The notes beneath the pieces were generated by a model that ran no database searches, was not told the DNA's origin, and saw only the letters and a list, made by a program, of their open reading frames with translations. Both the position numbers and the translations under genes were made by a program. A DNA stretch of 64,000 nt from Sediminibacterium sp. UBA657 (GTDB lineage Bacteria; Bacteroidota; Bacteroidia; Chitinophagales; Chitinophagaceae), in assembly GCA_002299885.1 (NCBI GenBank), contig DBOB01000015.1, forward strand, positions 1 through 64,000, in the 5' to 3' direction. Positions 55,594 to 64,000 of this stretch are shown here, piece by piece. Numbering within the stretch: position 1 is the first letter of the stretch; every line of letters begins with the position of its first letter.

Positions 55594-56859
55594 ATGGAAA
55601 AAAGACAATTTATCAAAGACCTTGTTTTAACAAGCATTGCAATGCCAATAGGATTTGGTGGGATGGCAAAAGCTTTTGCAAACCATTCGGAAAAATCACC
55701 TTCCGTACTTGCAGAGGACAATGCATTTTGGGAGCAGATACGTCAACAATACATCCTCAAGCCAGACTATATTAATTTAGAAAATGGCTATTATAATTTT
55801 TTGCCTCAACCAATATTGAATAAGTATATCGAGCATATCAAAGAAATTAATTATCAAGGTTCGTATTATATGCGCACGGTGCAATGGGAGAACAAACAAA
55901 AATCAGTGATAGCATTGGCGCAGATTGCTGGATGCACCCCAGAAGAATTAATCATTACACGTAATACCACAGAATCATTGGATACCATTATTGGTGGTAT
56001 TCACTGGCAATCTGGTGACGAAGCCATCATGGCCGAGCAAGATTATGGAGCCATGTTAGATATGTTTAAATTAGTAAGTGAAAGACATGGTGTAGTGAAT
56101 AAAATGATTTCCGTTCCTAATCATCCAAAAGACGATGCGGAGATTGTTGCACTTTATAAAAATGCGATCACACCAAAGACTAAAGTGATATTAGTGAGTC
56201 ATATGATTAATATTACTGGTCAAATATTACCGATTAAAAAAATTAGTGAAATGGCCCACCAGTATGGGGTGCAAGTGATGGTAGATGGCGCGCATGCTTT
56301 TGCTCATATCCAATATAGTATTGCTGATTTAGGTTGTGACTATTATGCAGCATCCTTACATAAATGGCTAAGTGTCCCACTTGGTGCAGGCATTCTTTTT
56401 GTAAAAAAAGAACATATCAAAAACATCTGGCCACTTTTTGGAGACAATGAAAAAGATCCAAATAAAATTAAACGCATCAACCATACTGGAACACATCCTG
56501 TGCATACAGATTTAACGATTCCGGATTCAATTGCCTATTATCAAATGATTGGCCCTGCAAAAAAAGAAGCTAGACTAAGGTACTTACAACAATATTGGAC
56601 CAGCAAAGTGAAGGACAATCCAAATATTATATTGAATACCCCGACCACTCCAGATCGTTCTTGTGCCATTAGCAATGTGGGTATCAAAAATATGAAACCT
56701 GCAATTTTAGCGGAGCGCTTAATGAAGGAACACAAAATTTTTACAGTAGCCATTGATTATGCCAATGTACATGGATGTAGGATTACGCCTAATCTATATA
56801 CCACCACCAAAGAATTGGACGTATTTGTGGATGCTTTAAATACCTTGAGTAAGGCCTAA
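55594..56859 (+). CDS. class V aminotransferase-fold enzyme, probably exported
   Basis: The 421-residue PLP enzyme has a Tat-like N-terminus (MEKRQFIKDLVL, then a hydrophobic stretch to AKAFA). PLP sites are visible: TRNTTESLD (phosphate), VDGAHAFAHI (Asp for the ring nitrogen) and SLHKWLSVPLGAG with the Schiff-base Lys. It looks most like isopenicillin-N epimerase/cysteine-desulfurase relatives, but the substrate is unknown. It stands just upstream of the DeoR regulator and SusCD genes. Confidence 0.8.
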   Translation: MEKRQFIKDLVLTSIAMPIGFGGMAKAFANHSEKSPSVLAEDNAFWEQIRQQYILKPDYINLENGYYNFLPQPILNKYIEHIKEINYQGSYYMRTVQWENKQKSVIALAQIAGCTPEELIITRNTTESLDTIIGGIHWQSGDEAIMAEQDYGAMLDMFKLVSERHGVVNKMISVPNHPKDDAEIVALYKNAITPKTKVILVSHMINITGQILPIKKISEMAHQYGVQVMVDGAHAFAHIQYSIADLGCDYYAASLHKWLSVPLGAGILFVKKEHIKNIWPLFGDNEKDPNKIKRINHTGTHPVHTDLTIPDSIAYYQMIGPAKKEARLRYLQQYWTSKVKDNPNIILNTPTTPDRSCAISNVGIKNMKPAILAERLMKEHKIFTVAIDYANVHGCRITPNLYTTTKELDVFVDALNTLSKA

Positions 56860-56943
56860 TACTTAACAATTTGGTCATAATTTATTAACATTCGTTCGTA
56901 TTTTGCGGTTTTTTGCCTAATTTAATTGTCTAATTCCCGCATA

Positions 56944-57690
56944 ATGCTTAAGAAAGAGCGCCAAGAATTCATTTTACACCAATTAAACTTGCATAATAAA
57001 ATTTTATGTGCGGATTTAAGCAATAAAATGGGCGTGTCTGATGATACCATCAGAAGAGACCTTCAAGAACTTGCGCTAGAAGATAAATTGATCAAAGTGC
57101 ATGGCGGCGCATTGAGCAAATCATTTCACACGGCCTTTGATAGAAAGATGGTGTATAATTTAGAAGACAAACACATCATCGCACAAAAAACAGCTGCATT
57201 AGTTCAGAGTGGTATGTATATTTTAACTTCTGGAGGTACTTCCATTCTAGAATTTGCAAAATCTTTAGACAGTAACTTAAATGCCACATTTTTTACTTGT
57301 AGCCTTAATGCTGCCATTGAATTTGCACACCACCCTAGTATCGAAGTGGTGATGATTGGTGACAAAGTTTCAAAAGACTCCATGTTAACAACAGGTGCTA
57401 GCGCAGTGCAAACCATCGAATCCATACAAGCAGATTTATGTATTCTTGGTATCAATTCTTTAGACACTCAATTTGGACTCAGTGAAAACGACTGGGAAGT
57501 AGTTCAAATTAAAAAGGCAATGATTAAAGCTTCCAAAAAAACAATTTGCATCGGCATTTCTGAGAAATTGAATTCTCAGCAAAAAATTAAAGTAGCCAAC
57601 CTCGACGAGATTGATATTTTAATTACAGAGCTGGACCCCAACCATCCAACACTGTTGCCATTTAAACACAAGGGATTAACCATTTATTAA
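56944..57690 (+). CDS. DeoR/GlpR-family transcriptional regulator
   Basis: I chose the ATG at 56944 (MLKKERQEFILHQLNLHNK) because family proteins start this way; a TTG 18 bases earlier is less likely. The N-terminal helix-turn-helix is CADLSNKMGVSDDTIRRDLQ with VHGGAL, and the C-terminal sugar-phosphate sensor domain has ILTSGGTSILEFAKSL. It probably represses the SusC/SusD/murQ genes 17 bases downstream and releases them on a sugar phosphate, perhaps a MurNAc- or GlcNAc-derived one. That link rests on position only. Confidence 0.9.
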   Translation: MLKKERQEFILHQLNLHNKILCADLSNKMGVSDDTIRRDLQELALEDKLIKVHGGALSKSFHTAFDRKMVYNLEDKHIIAQKTAALVQSGMYILTSGGTSILEFAKSLDSNLNATFFTCSLNAAIEFAHHPSIEVVMIGDKVSKDSMLTTGASAVQTIESIQADLCILGINSLDTQFGLSENDWEVVQIKKAMIKASKKTICIGISEKLNSQQKIKVANLDEIDILITELDPNHPTLLPFKHKGLTIY

Positions 57691-57706
57691 TATTAAAAAA
57701 TCAGTT

Positions 57707-60700
57707 ATGAGACTAAAAAAAACAAGCAAGCTATATATGGCAAAGCTTATGATGATTTTGGTTTTGCTGTCTGGTTTTTGTATCGACACAATTGCCCAAA
57801 CAATAATTAGCGGTAAAGTATCGAATCAAAAAGACAACAGCGGAATTGAAGGGATTTCAATTGTTATCAAAGGAACACGTAATGGTGCCACTTCTGATAA
57901 CGTTGGTGGATTCTCTTTAAAATTAAATAACAACAACGCTGTTACATTAGTAGCGAGCGGGGTTGGATTTAAGACACAAGAGTTGAACGTGGATCCAAGT
58001 AAAATGGCTACTGGATTGAATATTGTTCTAACAGAACAATATTCAAAATTAGATGAAGTAGTGGTTACTGGTACATCTGCTGGAACTACTAAGCGTCAAT
58101 TAGGAAGCTATATTAGTAGTGTAAATGCAGAAGATTTAACCAAGGGCGCAACTGGAAACGTATTAGCGGCTTTACAAGGTAAAACTGCCGGTGCGCAAAT
58201 TATCCAAAACAGTGGAGATCCTGCTGGTGGTATGTCTGTTCGTTTAAGAGGTATCAGTTCTGTGTTATCTTCTTCTGAGCCTTTGTACATTGTTGATGGA
58301 GTGATTATCAACAACGCAACCAACAGAGTAACGAACACTTCGAGCAACTATGATGGTGGTAATTTTGTTGGAAGCATTGGCCAAAACAGAATGGTGGATA
58401 TCAACCCTGCCGACATCGAAAGAATAGAGGTTTTGAATGGTGCTGCAGCTGCTGCTACTTATGGTAGTAGAGCGAATGCCGGTGTAATTCAAATTTTCAC
58501 AAAAAGAGGTAAATCAGGTGCAGCTAAAGTAAGTTTCTCAACTACTTACATGAACAGCAACTTAAGAAAGAAATTAGATGTAAATAATTCTCCTGTTAAA
58601 TTCGGTGGACCAACAGATGGCCCAGGTGCATTGACACAAGATATCTTAACGCCAGCTGCAACTAATACAACTAGTGTAACACGTTATGACTACCAAGATT
58701 ATATTTTCCGTAATGCTTCTGGTACAGATAATACTGTTTCGGTGAGTGGTGGAAATGATAAAACAAAATACTATTTTGGTGGATCTTATTTCTACAATCA
58801 AGGTATCATCCAAAATACAGATTTTCAAAGATTTAGCTTTAGATCAAATATTGATCAAGTGATCAATAAGTGGTTGAGCATGAATTTAGGTTTAAACTAT
58901 ACCAATTCATCTGCTAATGAAAAGCCTGATGGACAATCATTCTTCTCTCCTACTAACTCTGTGACCATCATTGGTAACTTCCATGATATTTGGACAAGAG
59001 ATGCCAATGGTAATATTAAAGCAGTTGGTGAAAGAGGTAGAGTAAACCCAGTATCAGTTATAGAAGATATCAAGCAAAGACAAACAACAAATCGTTTGAT
59101 TGGAAGCTTTGGAATGAAAATGAAAGCTGCAAAAGGCTTGACTTTTGATTACTTAATGGGTATCGATAATTATGCACAAAACGGAACCACTTATATTCCT
59201 CCATTTGCATACAATGCAAGTCCAGGCTTCTTTGGTGGTGGTCCAACTTTAGATCCTACACAAAATGGATATTCAAGTGTTGGTACTAATAATTTCTTCC
59301 AAATCAACCATGATTTAACTGGAAATTATACAGTAGATATCACTAAAGACTTTAATTCAACCACTCAAGTTGGTTTTTCTCAACAGTATGAAAAAAGCAA
59401 CTACGCTTTAATTCAAGGTAGAGGTTTTGCGCCTTTCATTGAAACTGTAAACGGAGCTTCTACCCCATTACCTGGCGTAGATGATCGTAGTGAGATTTCA
59501 ATTTCTGGTGTTTATATCCAACAAAACTTTAAGTTAAAGAATCAATTTTTCTTAACTGGTGCTGTTCGTCGTGACGCATCTAGCGTATTTGGTGCGAACC
59601 AACGTAACCAAATTTATTCTAAAGCAAGTGCGAGTTATGTAATTTCTAGTACTGAATTTTGGAATGAATTAGCTATTGCTAAAGCATTTGATTTAGTGAA
59701 AGTTAGATTGGCTTATGGTGAAAGTGGAAACTTAACAGGTATTGGTGCTTATTCTAGATTCAACACTTATAGCTCTAACTCTTTCTTAGGTAGAAGTGCA
59801 TTGAACTCAAGTTCAACACTTGCAAATGAAAATGTAAAACCAGAAAGACAATCAGAGATTGAATATGGTCTTGATTTAGGTATGTTGAATAACAGAATTG
59901 GTTTGACAGTGAACGTGTACAATAAAAAAGTAACCGATTTATTAATCAACAGACAATTAGCACCAACCAATGGATTCGCTAGTTTGTTAGATAACTTTGG
60001 TGCTTTAGAAAACAGAGGTTATGAAGTGATGTTAACCTTAGTTCCAGTTCAGAACAAAGATTTGAAATGGGAAATGACCACTATCTATAACAGAAATAGA
60101 AATAAAGCAACTAAAATTGGACAAGCTTTAACCCTATTCTCTACAAACTCTGGTACACCAATCGGTATCGTTGAAGGTCAACCAATCGGTATTTTCTATG
60201 GTACTTATTTTGCTAGAAATGCAGATGGTACATTTATTGTGAATGCAGCAAATATTCCTCAAACTGCAAGAGGTACACAAACTAGTGTATTGAATCCTAC
60301 CGAAAATTTAAATAATGCAGGTAATGTATTAAGAAGAGTGATCGGTGATCCTAATCCAGATTATACAGCAAGTTTAGTGAATGAAGTAAGTTACAAGAAA
60401 TGGAATTTCCGTGCTCAATTAGATGCGGTTCAAGGTGTAGATGTATTCAATGCCGATTTCAGAACTAGACAAGGTGTTGGTAATGGTAAAGTTGCTGAAC
60501 AAGAGCAAAGAGGTATTTTACCAAGAGGTTATATCAGCGGTATTTATGCAATTGAAGAGTGGAGAGTAGATGATGGTTCATTTGTAAAATTGCGTGAATT
60601 ATCTGTGAGCTATAATGTTGGTAAATTGAAATTCATCAATAACCTTAGTATCAATTTTAGCGGAAGAAATCTTATTTCATGGGATAATTACAAAGGATAC

Positions 60701-60808
60701 GATCCAGAAGTTAACTCTGGTGGTCAAAGCACTTTGTTAAGAGGTATTGACTTTGGTGCTACGCCTATCCCTCGTACTTTCAGTTTTGGTATCAAAGCTG
60801 ATTTTTAA
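57707..60808 (+). CDS. SusC/RagA-type TonB-linked outer-membrane receptor
   Basis: The 1033-residue protein has a signal peptide (LMMILVLLSGFCIDTIAQ), the CarboxypepD-regulatory domain, and a TonB-box-like stretch with the DEVVVTGTSAGTTKRQLGS motif. The plug domain follows with LRGISSVLSSSEPLYIVDGVI and NPADIERIEVLNGAAAAATYGSRANAGVI (SusC signatures), then a barrel ending in a Phe (ADF). With SusD it imports oligosaccharides or peptides. Its neighbours murQ and anmK suggest a cell-wall fragment as substrate. Confidence 0.95.
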   Translation: MRLKKTSKLYMAKLMMILVLLSGFCIDTIAQTIISGKVSNQKDNSGIEGISIVIKGTRNGATSDNVGGFSLKLNNNNAVTLVASGVGFKTQELNVDPSKMATGLNIVLTEQYSKLDEVVVTGTSAGTTKRQLGSYISSVNAEDLTKGATGNVLAALQGKTAGAQIIQNSGDPAGGMSVRLRGISSVLSSSEPLYIVDGVIINNATNRVTNTSSNYDGGNFVGSIGQNRMVDINPADIERIEVLNGAAAAATYGSRANAGVIQIFTKRGKSGAAKVSFSTTYMNSNLRKKLDVNNSPVKFGGPTDGPGALTQDILTPAATNTTSVTRYDYQDYIFRNASGTDNTVSVSGGNDKTKYYFGGSYFYNQGIIQNTDFQRFSFRSNIDQVINKWLSMNLGLNYTNSSANEKPDGQSFFSPTNSVTIIGNFHDIWTRDANGNIKAVGERGRVNPVSVIEDIKQRQTTNRLIGSFGMKMKAAKGLTFDYLMGIDNYAQNGTTYIPPFAYNASPGFFGGGPTLDPTQNGYSSVGTNNFFQINHDLTGNYTVDITKDFNSTTQVGFSQQYEKSNYALIQGRGFAPFIETVNGASTPLPGVDDRSEISISGVYIQQNFKLKNQFFLTGAVRRDASSVFGANQRNQIYSKASASYVISSTEFWNELAIAKAFDLVKVRLAYGESGNLTGIGAYSRFNTYSSNSFLGRSALNSSSTLANENVKPERQSEIEYGLDLGMLNNRIGLTVNVYNKKVTDLLINRQLAPTNGFASLLDNFGALENRGYEVMLTLVPVQNKDLKWEMTTIYNRNRNKATKIGQALTLFSTNSGTPIGIVEGQPIGIFYGTYFARNADGTFIVNAANIPQTARGTQTSVLNPTENLNNAGNVLRRVIGDPNPDYTASLVNEVSYKKWNFRAQLDAVQGVDVFNADFRTRQGVGNGKVAEQEQRGILPRGYISGIYAIEEWRVDDGSFVKLRELSVSYNVGKLKFINNLSINFSGRNLISWDNYKGYDPEVNSGGQSTLLRGIDFGATPIPRTFSFGIKADF

Positions 60809-60833
60809 TCTTTAATTCAATAAATCAAGAAAA

Positions 60834-62126
60834 ATGAAAAAGATACAATATATATATCAATTCGCTTTCTTACTGGGGATACTGTCCCTTGCTAGTTGTA
60901 AGAAAGATTTCCCAAATCCGAATGCACCAACCACCGATCAGGTGTTTAGTTCTGCAAGAGGTTTAGTGGGAGTGAACATTGGTGCTCAAAGGGTTTATTC
61001 TTTTGGTGGCGCTAGTGTGCTTTATGGAATGGTAACTGCAAATGGTTTTGCAACCAATGAAGTTATTTTGATGAATGCTGGTAACGTGGCAGAGTTTCAA
61101 TTTAGCAGAGGCGGATCTACGGTAGATAATACCAACACTGTTTTAGCGAATATTTGGACCAACTCTAATAAAGTGATCTATGATGCGAACACAGTGCTTG
61201 CTGCTGCTGCTAATGTAAATGACAAAGGCTATGCAAGTGGTTTAATTGCACATGCATCTATCTTAAAAGCATTGGCAATGGGAACACTTTCTATGTTTTG
61301 GGAACAAGTACCAGAGGGCATAGGTTCTAATGTCAAATTTAGAGGCAGAATGGAAGGATATGATGCTGCTATTGCCACAATCAATAGTGCATTAAGTACA
61401 CTTAGTTCTACGCCTGTGAGTGCAGCATATTTATCTGATGCTACTCCTGGTATTGATTACGTGAATACTTTAAATGCACTTAAAGCAAGGTATTTATTGT
61501 ACACTGGTAAAAATGCAGATGCACTAACAGCAGCAAATTTAGTAGACCTTACAAAAAGATCTACTTTCAACTATGATGCAATTAGTACAAATCCAATCTT
61601 CACAACTGCAACAGCAACGAATAATGTTTTCCAAGCAATTGATTCTACTTTAGGATTACCAACAACATTAGCGCCTGCATTAACAGATGGTCGTATTGCA
61701 TTTTATACTTCAATCAATGCTACTATTGCTCCAAGATACAGAATCAATGGATTTTATAACAGCACTACCACTGCTATCCCTATTTACTTACCAGGTGAGA
61801 TTATGCTTATCAAAGCTGAAGCAATGGCAAGAACAAATAATTTAACAGGTGCATTGGCTGAGTTAAATAAAGTCATTACTAAAACTGCTACTGCAGATAT
61901 ATACAGAGTTGGTGCTGGATTGACCGCTTCAACTGCGAGCACATCTACAGAGATTCTTGAAGAAATTTACAAAAATAGATGTATCGAATTGTATATGTCA
62001 GGTTTGAAACTAGAAGACATGCGTCGTTTTGGAAGACCTCTTACTGAAAGAAAGAGAAACTTTTTCCCTTATCCATTTAGAGAAAGAGATGGCAATCCAA
62101 ACACACCGTCAGACCCTAGTTTTTAA
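60834..62126 (+). CDS. SusD/RagB-type surface lipoprotein
   Basis: The 430-residue lipoprotein has a lipobox (LGILSLASCKK). SusD TPR-like helices follow, with IWTNSNKVIYDANTVLAAA at the start, SILKALAMGTLSMFWEQVPEG, and the C-terminal motif EEIYKNRCIELYMSGLKLEDMRRFG (usual SusD pattern). It binds the ligand outside and closes the SusC barrel. It starts 25 bases after susC, so the genes are one operon. Confidence 0.93.
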   Translation: MKKIQYIYQFAFLLGILSLASCKKDFPNPNAPTTDQVFSSARGLVGVNIGAQRVYSFGGASVLYGMVTANGFATNEVILMNAGNVAEFQFSRGGSTVDNTNTVLANIWTNSNKVIYDANTVLAAAANVNDKGYASGLIAHASILKALAMGTLSMFWEQVPEGIGSNVKFRGRMEGYDAAIATINSALSTLSSTPVSAAYLSDATPGIDYVNTLNALKARYLLYTGKNADALTAANLVDLTKRSTFNYDAISTNPIFTTATATNNVFQAIDSTLGLPTTLAPALTDGRIAFYTSINATIAPRYRINGFYNSTTTAIPIYLPGEIMLIKAEAMARTNNLTGALAELNKVITKTATADIYRVGAGLTASTASTSTEILEEIYKNRCIELYMSGLKLEDMRRFGRPLTERKRNFFPYPFRERDGNPNTPSDPSF

Positions 62127-62142
62127 TTTAAAAAAGAATTGA

Positions 62143-62967
62143 ATGGATAAGTCATTTATACGTATAACAGAATCGAATTCTAACTATGATCATATTGAAA
62201 ATTTCAGCACCACTGAGATTTTACAAAATATCAATGCAGAAGACAAAAAAGTGGCTTATGCGGTCGAACAAGTTATTCCAACAATTCAGACTTTGGTAGA
62301 CTCAATAGTGGGAAAGTTATCGAATGGGGGACGCCTATTCTATATCGGAGCAGGAACGAGTGGCAGACTAGGTTTAGTAGATGCAAGTGAATGCCCTCCT
62401 ACTTTTGGGGTACCAAATGATTTAGTGATTGGGATTATAGCAGGAGGTCACCAAGCCATGTTTCAGGCTGTTGAAAATGCCGAAGACGATATGGAACAAG
62501 CTTGGAAAGACTTACTGGATTTTGATATTAGCAATCAAGATGTCGTAATTGGTATTGCTGCAAGTGGAACGACTCCTTATGTAATAGGTGGCCTTCAAGC
62601 TTGTAGACAACATCGAATTACAACAGGTAGTATTAGCTGTAATATGAATAGTCCAGTGTCTGCCCATGCCGACTTCCCTATTGAAGTAGTGGTTGGTCCT
62701 GAATTTATTACTGGCAGTACGAGAATGAAAAGTGGTACCGCACAAAAAATGGTACTGAATATGATTTCAACTGCTGTCATGGTAAAACTTGGTCGCATCA
62801 AAGGAAATAAAATGGTCAATATGCAGTTAACGAATCAAAAATTATTTGATCGTGGTGTAAAAATGATCGTAGACGAATTACATTCAATTGATGCAACAAA
62901 AGCAGCTGAACTTTTAAGCACACATGGATCTGTAAAAAAATCCATTGAAGCATTTCAGTTAAAATAA
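62143..62967 (+). CDS. murQ: N-acetylmuramic acid 6-phosphate etherase
   Basis: The 274-residue SIS-domain enzyme splits MurNAc-6-phosphate into GlcNAc-6-phosphate and D-lactate. FYIGAGTSGRLGLVDASECPPTFG is the substrate-binding site, GGHQAMFQAVENAEDD carries the catalytic Glu, and GPEFITGSTRMKSGTAQKMVLN closes the fold. It starts 16 bases after susD and is the last gene of the operon. Confidence 0.96.
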   Translation: MDKSFIRITESNSNYDHIENFSTTEILQNINAEDKKVAYAVEQVIPTIQTLVDSIVGKLSNGGRLFYIGAGTSGRLGLVDASECPPTFGVPNDLVIGIIAGGHQAMFQAVENAEDDMEQAWKDLLDFDISNQDVVIGIAASGTTPYVIGGLQACRQHRITTGSISCNMNSPVSAHADFPIEVVVGPEFITGSTRMKSGTAQKMVLNMISTAVMVKLGRIKGNKMVNMQLTNQKLFDRGVKMIVDELHSIDATKAAELLSTHGSVKKSIEAFQLK

Positions 62968-62983
62968 GTAACCCCCCATTACT

Positions 62984-63017
62984 AAAAAGCCTTCCCAATT
63001 CTGGGAAGGCTTTTTTA
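62984..63017. terminator. bidirectional terminator between murQ and anmK
   Basis: A 14-bp stem (AAAAAGCCTTCCCA with TGGGAAGGCTTTTT, loop of 4) is flanked by T on one strand and A on the other, so it can stop both convergent genes. Confidence 0.9.
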
Positions 63018-63077
63018 TTTTTAAATGATCTTCATATAAAATCGATAAAAGTTGCGCATTTGAATTTAAAACTAAAA

Positions 63078-64000
63078 CTAGATAGGGAAACTAATCTTAC
63101 CCATGGTAATCGGTATTTTGGTCGCATGACCGCCTGCAAATAAAGGTGTTCCAGCTACCGCTTCATTGGCTAATAATGCAAATAAGATGGCTTCCTTCGC
63201 GTCTGGGTTAATGCCAATCATATCTGAAGAATATAATGTTGCATCGGGTAATAAATTAGTTAGATGCCCCATCAACACCGGATTGTGCATCCCTCCTCCA
63301 CTGCTATACATATTGAATTTAGTTCCAGCTGGAATACTAGATTGTATGCAGTCTGCAATGGTTTCTGCAGAAAAACGATTTAAGGTGGCCATCACATCTT
63401 CCTTAGACAAGTCTTCTGTCTGACTTGCTTTTTGCGCTTTGGCTAAAAATTCTAAGTTGAATAATTCTGGCCCAATTGTTTTTGGCAAGTCAAGTGTAAA
63501 AAATGAATGTGCTTTTAGTTCGAATAATAAAGCTGTATTGATATTTCCAGCAGTTGATATTGCACCGTCTTTGTCATATGCCAATGGTGCAAAATGAGTT
63601 CTTGTATAGGCATCCATTAATGTATTACCAGTACCTGTATCGGTTGAAAATACTTGATCTAAACTACATCCTGCTGCTAAATATGTGAAATTGGCAATCC
63701 CCCCCATATTTAATAACAACCTATTTTCGGTTGGATGACTACATAAAAGATAATCTCCATAAACCGCTAGTGGTGCGCCCTCTCCTCCTGCAGCGATATG
63801 TTTTTGTCTAAAATCACTTAGTGTTAAAATACCTGTTGTGACAGCGATATGATCCCCATCTCCAATTTGTAAAGTCGCAGGATCATATTCAGAATTAGGA
63901 TGTAAAGATTTTGGTGCATGGTAGATTGTTTGTCCATGACTAGCAATCATGTCTACCGCTTTTGGTTCAATCTTCCATGAAGCCAATGCATCTAAAACCA
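63078..64000 (-). CDS. anmK: anhydro-N-acetylmuramic acid kinase (5' end outside window)
   Basis: AnmK opens the 1,6-anhydro ring of anhydroMurNAc and phosphorylates it to MurNAc-6-phosphate, the substrate of MurQ. VDMIASHGQTIYHAP (ATP/substrate Asp region), NRLLLNMGGIANFTYL, VFSTDTGTGNTLMDAYTR and MYSSGGGMHNPVLMGHL are family motifs. The frame stays open to base 64000 (V-L-D-A-L-A-S-W...), so about 60-90 N-terminal residues are missing and no start is seen. It points towards murQ, tail to tail. Confidence 0.9.
   Translation of the reverse strand, partial: VLDALASWKIEPKAVDMIASHGQTIYHAPKSLHPNSEYDPATLQIGDGDHIAVTTGILTLSDFRQKHIAAGGEGAPLAVYGDYLLCSHPTENRLLLNMGGIANFTYLAAGCSLDQVFSTDTGTGNTLMDAYTRTHFAPLAYDKDGAISTAGNINTALLFELKAHSFFTLDLPKTIGPELFNLEFLAKAQKASQTEDLSKEDVMATLNRFSAETIADCIQSSIPAGTKFNMYSSGGGMHNPVLMGHLTNLLPDATLYSSDMIGINPDAKEAILFALLANEAVAGTPLFAGGHATKIPITMGKISFPI

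Overview
The window looks like a chromosome segment of a low-GC Bacteroidota, probably Chitinophagia-like (the family is an inference). The evidence is a SusC/SusD pair, TonB-linked receptors with carboxypeptidase-regulatory N-termini, many Cys-lipoproteins, almost no Shine-Dalgarno sites, A-rich leaders, a TTTG/TAnnTTTG-type promoter before tRNA-Asp, and an infA-rpmJ-rpsM-rpsK-rpsD-rpoA-rplQ cluster with an Ala/Glu-rich L17 tail.

Layout. 1-14 kb: an APC permease (cut by the window edge), a small membrane protein missed by length filters, a secreted PIG-L deacetylase, an M14 carboxypeptidase, gamma-glutamyltransferase, TamB and a GT39-like transferase. 14-20 kb: aroQ, carA and the ribosomal alpha operon. 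20-35 kb: housekeeping genes (rpe, phoH, a TonB receptor, a GCS2 ligase, def, ruvX, ubiA-type, a SPOUT methylase, mutS, accA).

35.4-48.7 kb: an A/T-rich integrative element of about 13.2 kb inserted in the 3' end of tRNA-Asp(GTC). It is bounded by a 14-bp exact repeat (35464-35477 and 48685-48698) and carries a tyrosine integrase next to the right end. Its cargo is a helicase-less Type ISP/IIG-like restriction-methyltransferase, a possible arm-type DNA-binding protein, a serine recombinase, a HUH endonuclease (Rep-like) coupled to an AlpA/excisionase-like HTH protein, and several exported proteins.

The most unusual part is 38.9-41.6 kb. Four 100-101 bp units, each with a 33-nt inverted repeat, lie between two divergent genes. 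The downstream gene encodes an ADP-ribosyltransferase-like protein; four copies of a 9-mer directly precede its start codon. It is followed by three perfect 8-bp helices, two of them interleaved as in an H-type pseudoknot, and then two small genes. I could not match this arrangement to a named system, and it is my best candidate for something undescribed.

An FG-GAP lipoprotein gene lies between the right att site and a third, decayed copy of the element's left end (50701-50770, 86% identical without gaps to 35472-35541). This suggests repeated integration at the tRNA.

51-64 kb: NTF2-like lipoproteins, an AlkB-like dioxygenase, an M28 peptidase, a class V aminotransferase, then a DeoR regulator, SusC, SusD, murQ and (opposite strand, cut by the edge) anmK. 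The last group probably imports cell-wall-derived sugars and channels them through MurNAc-6-phosphate.
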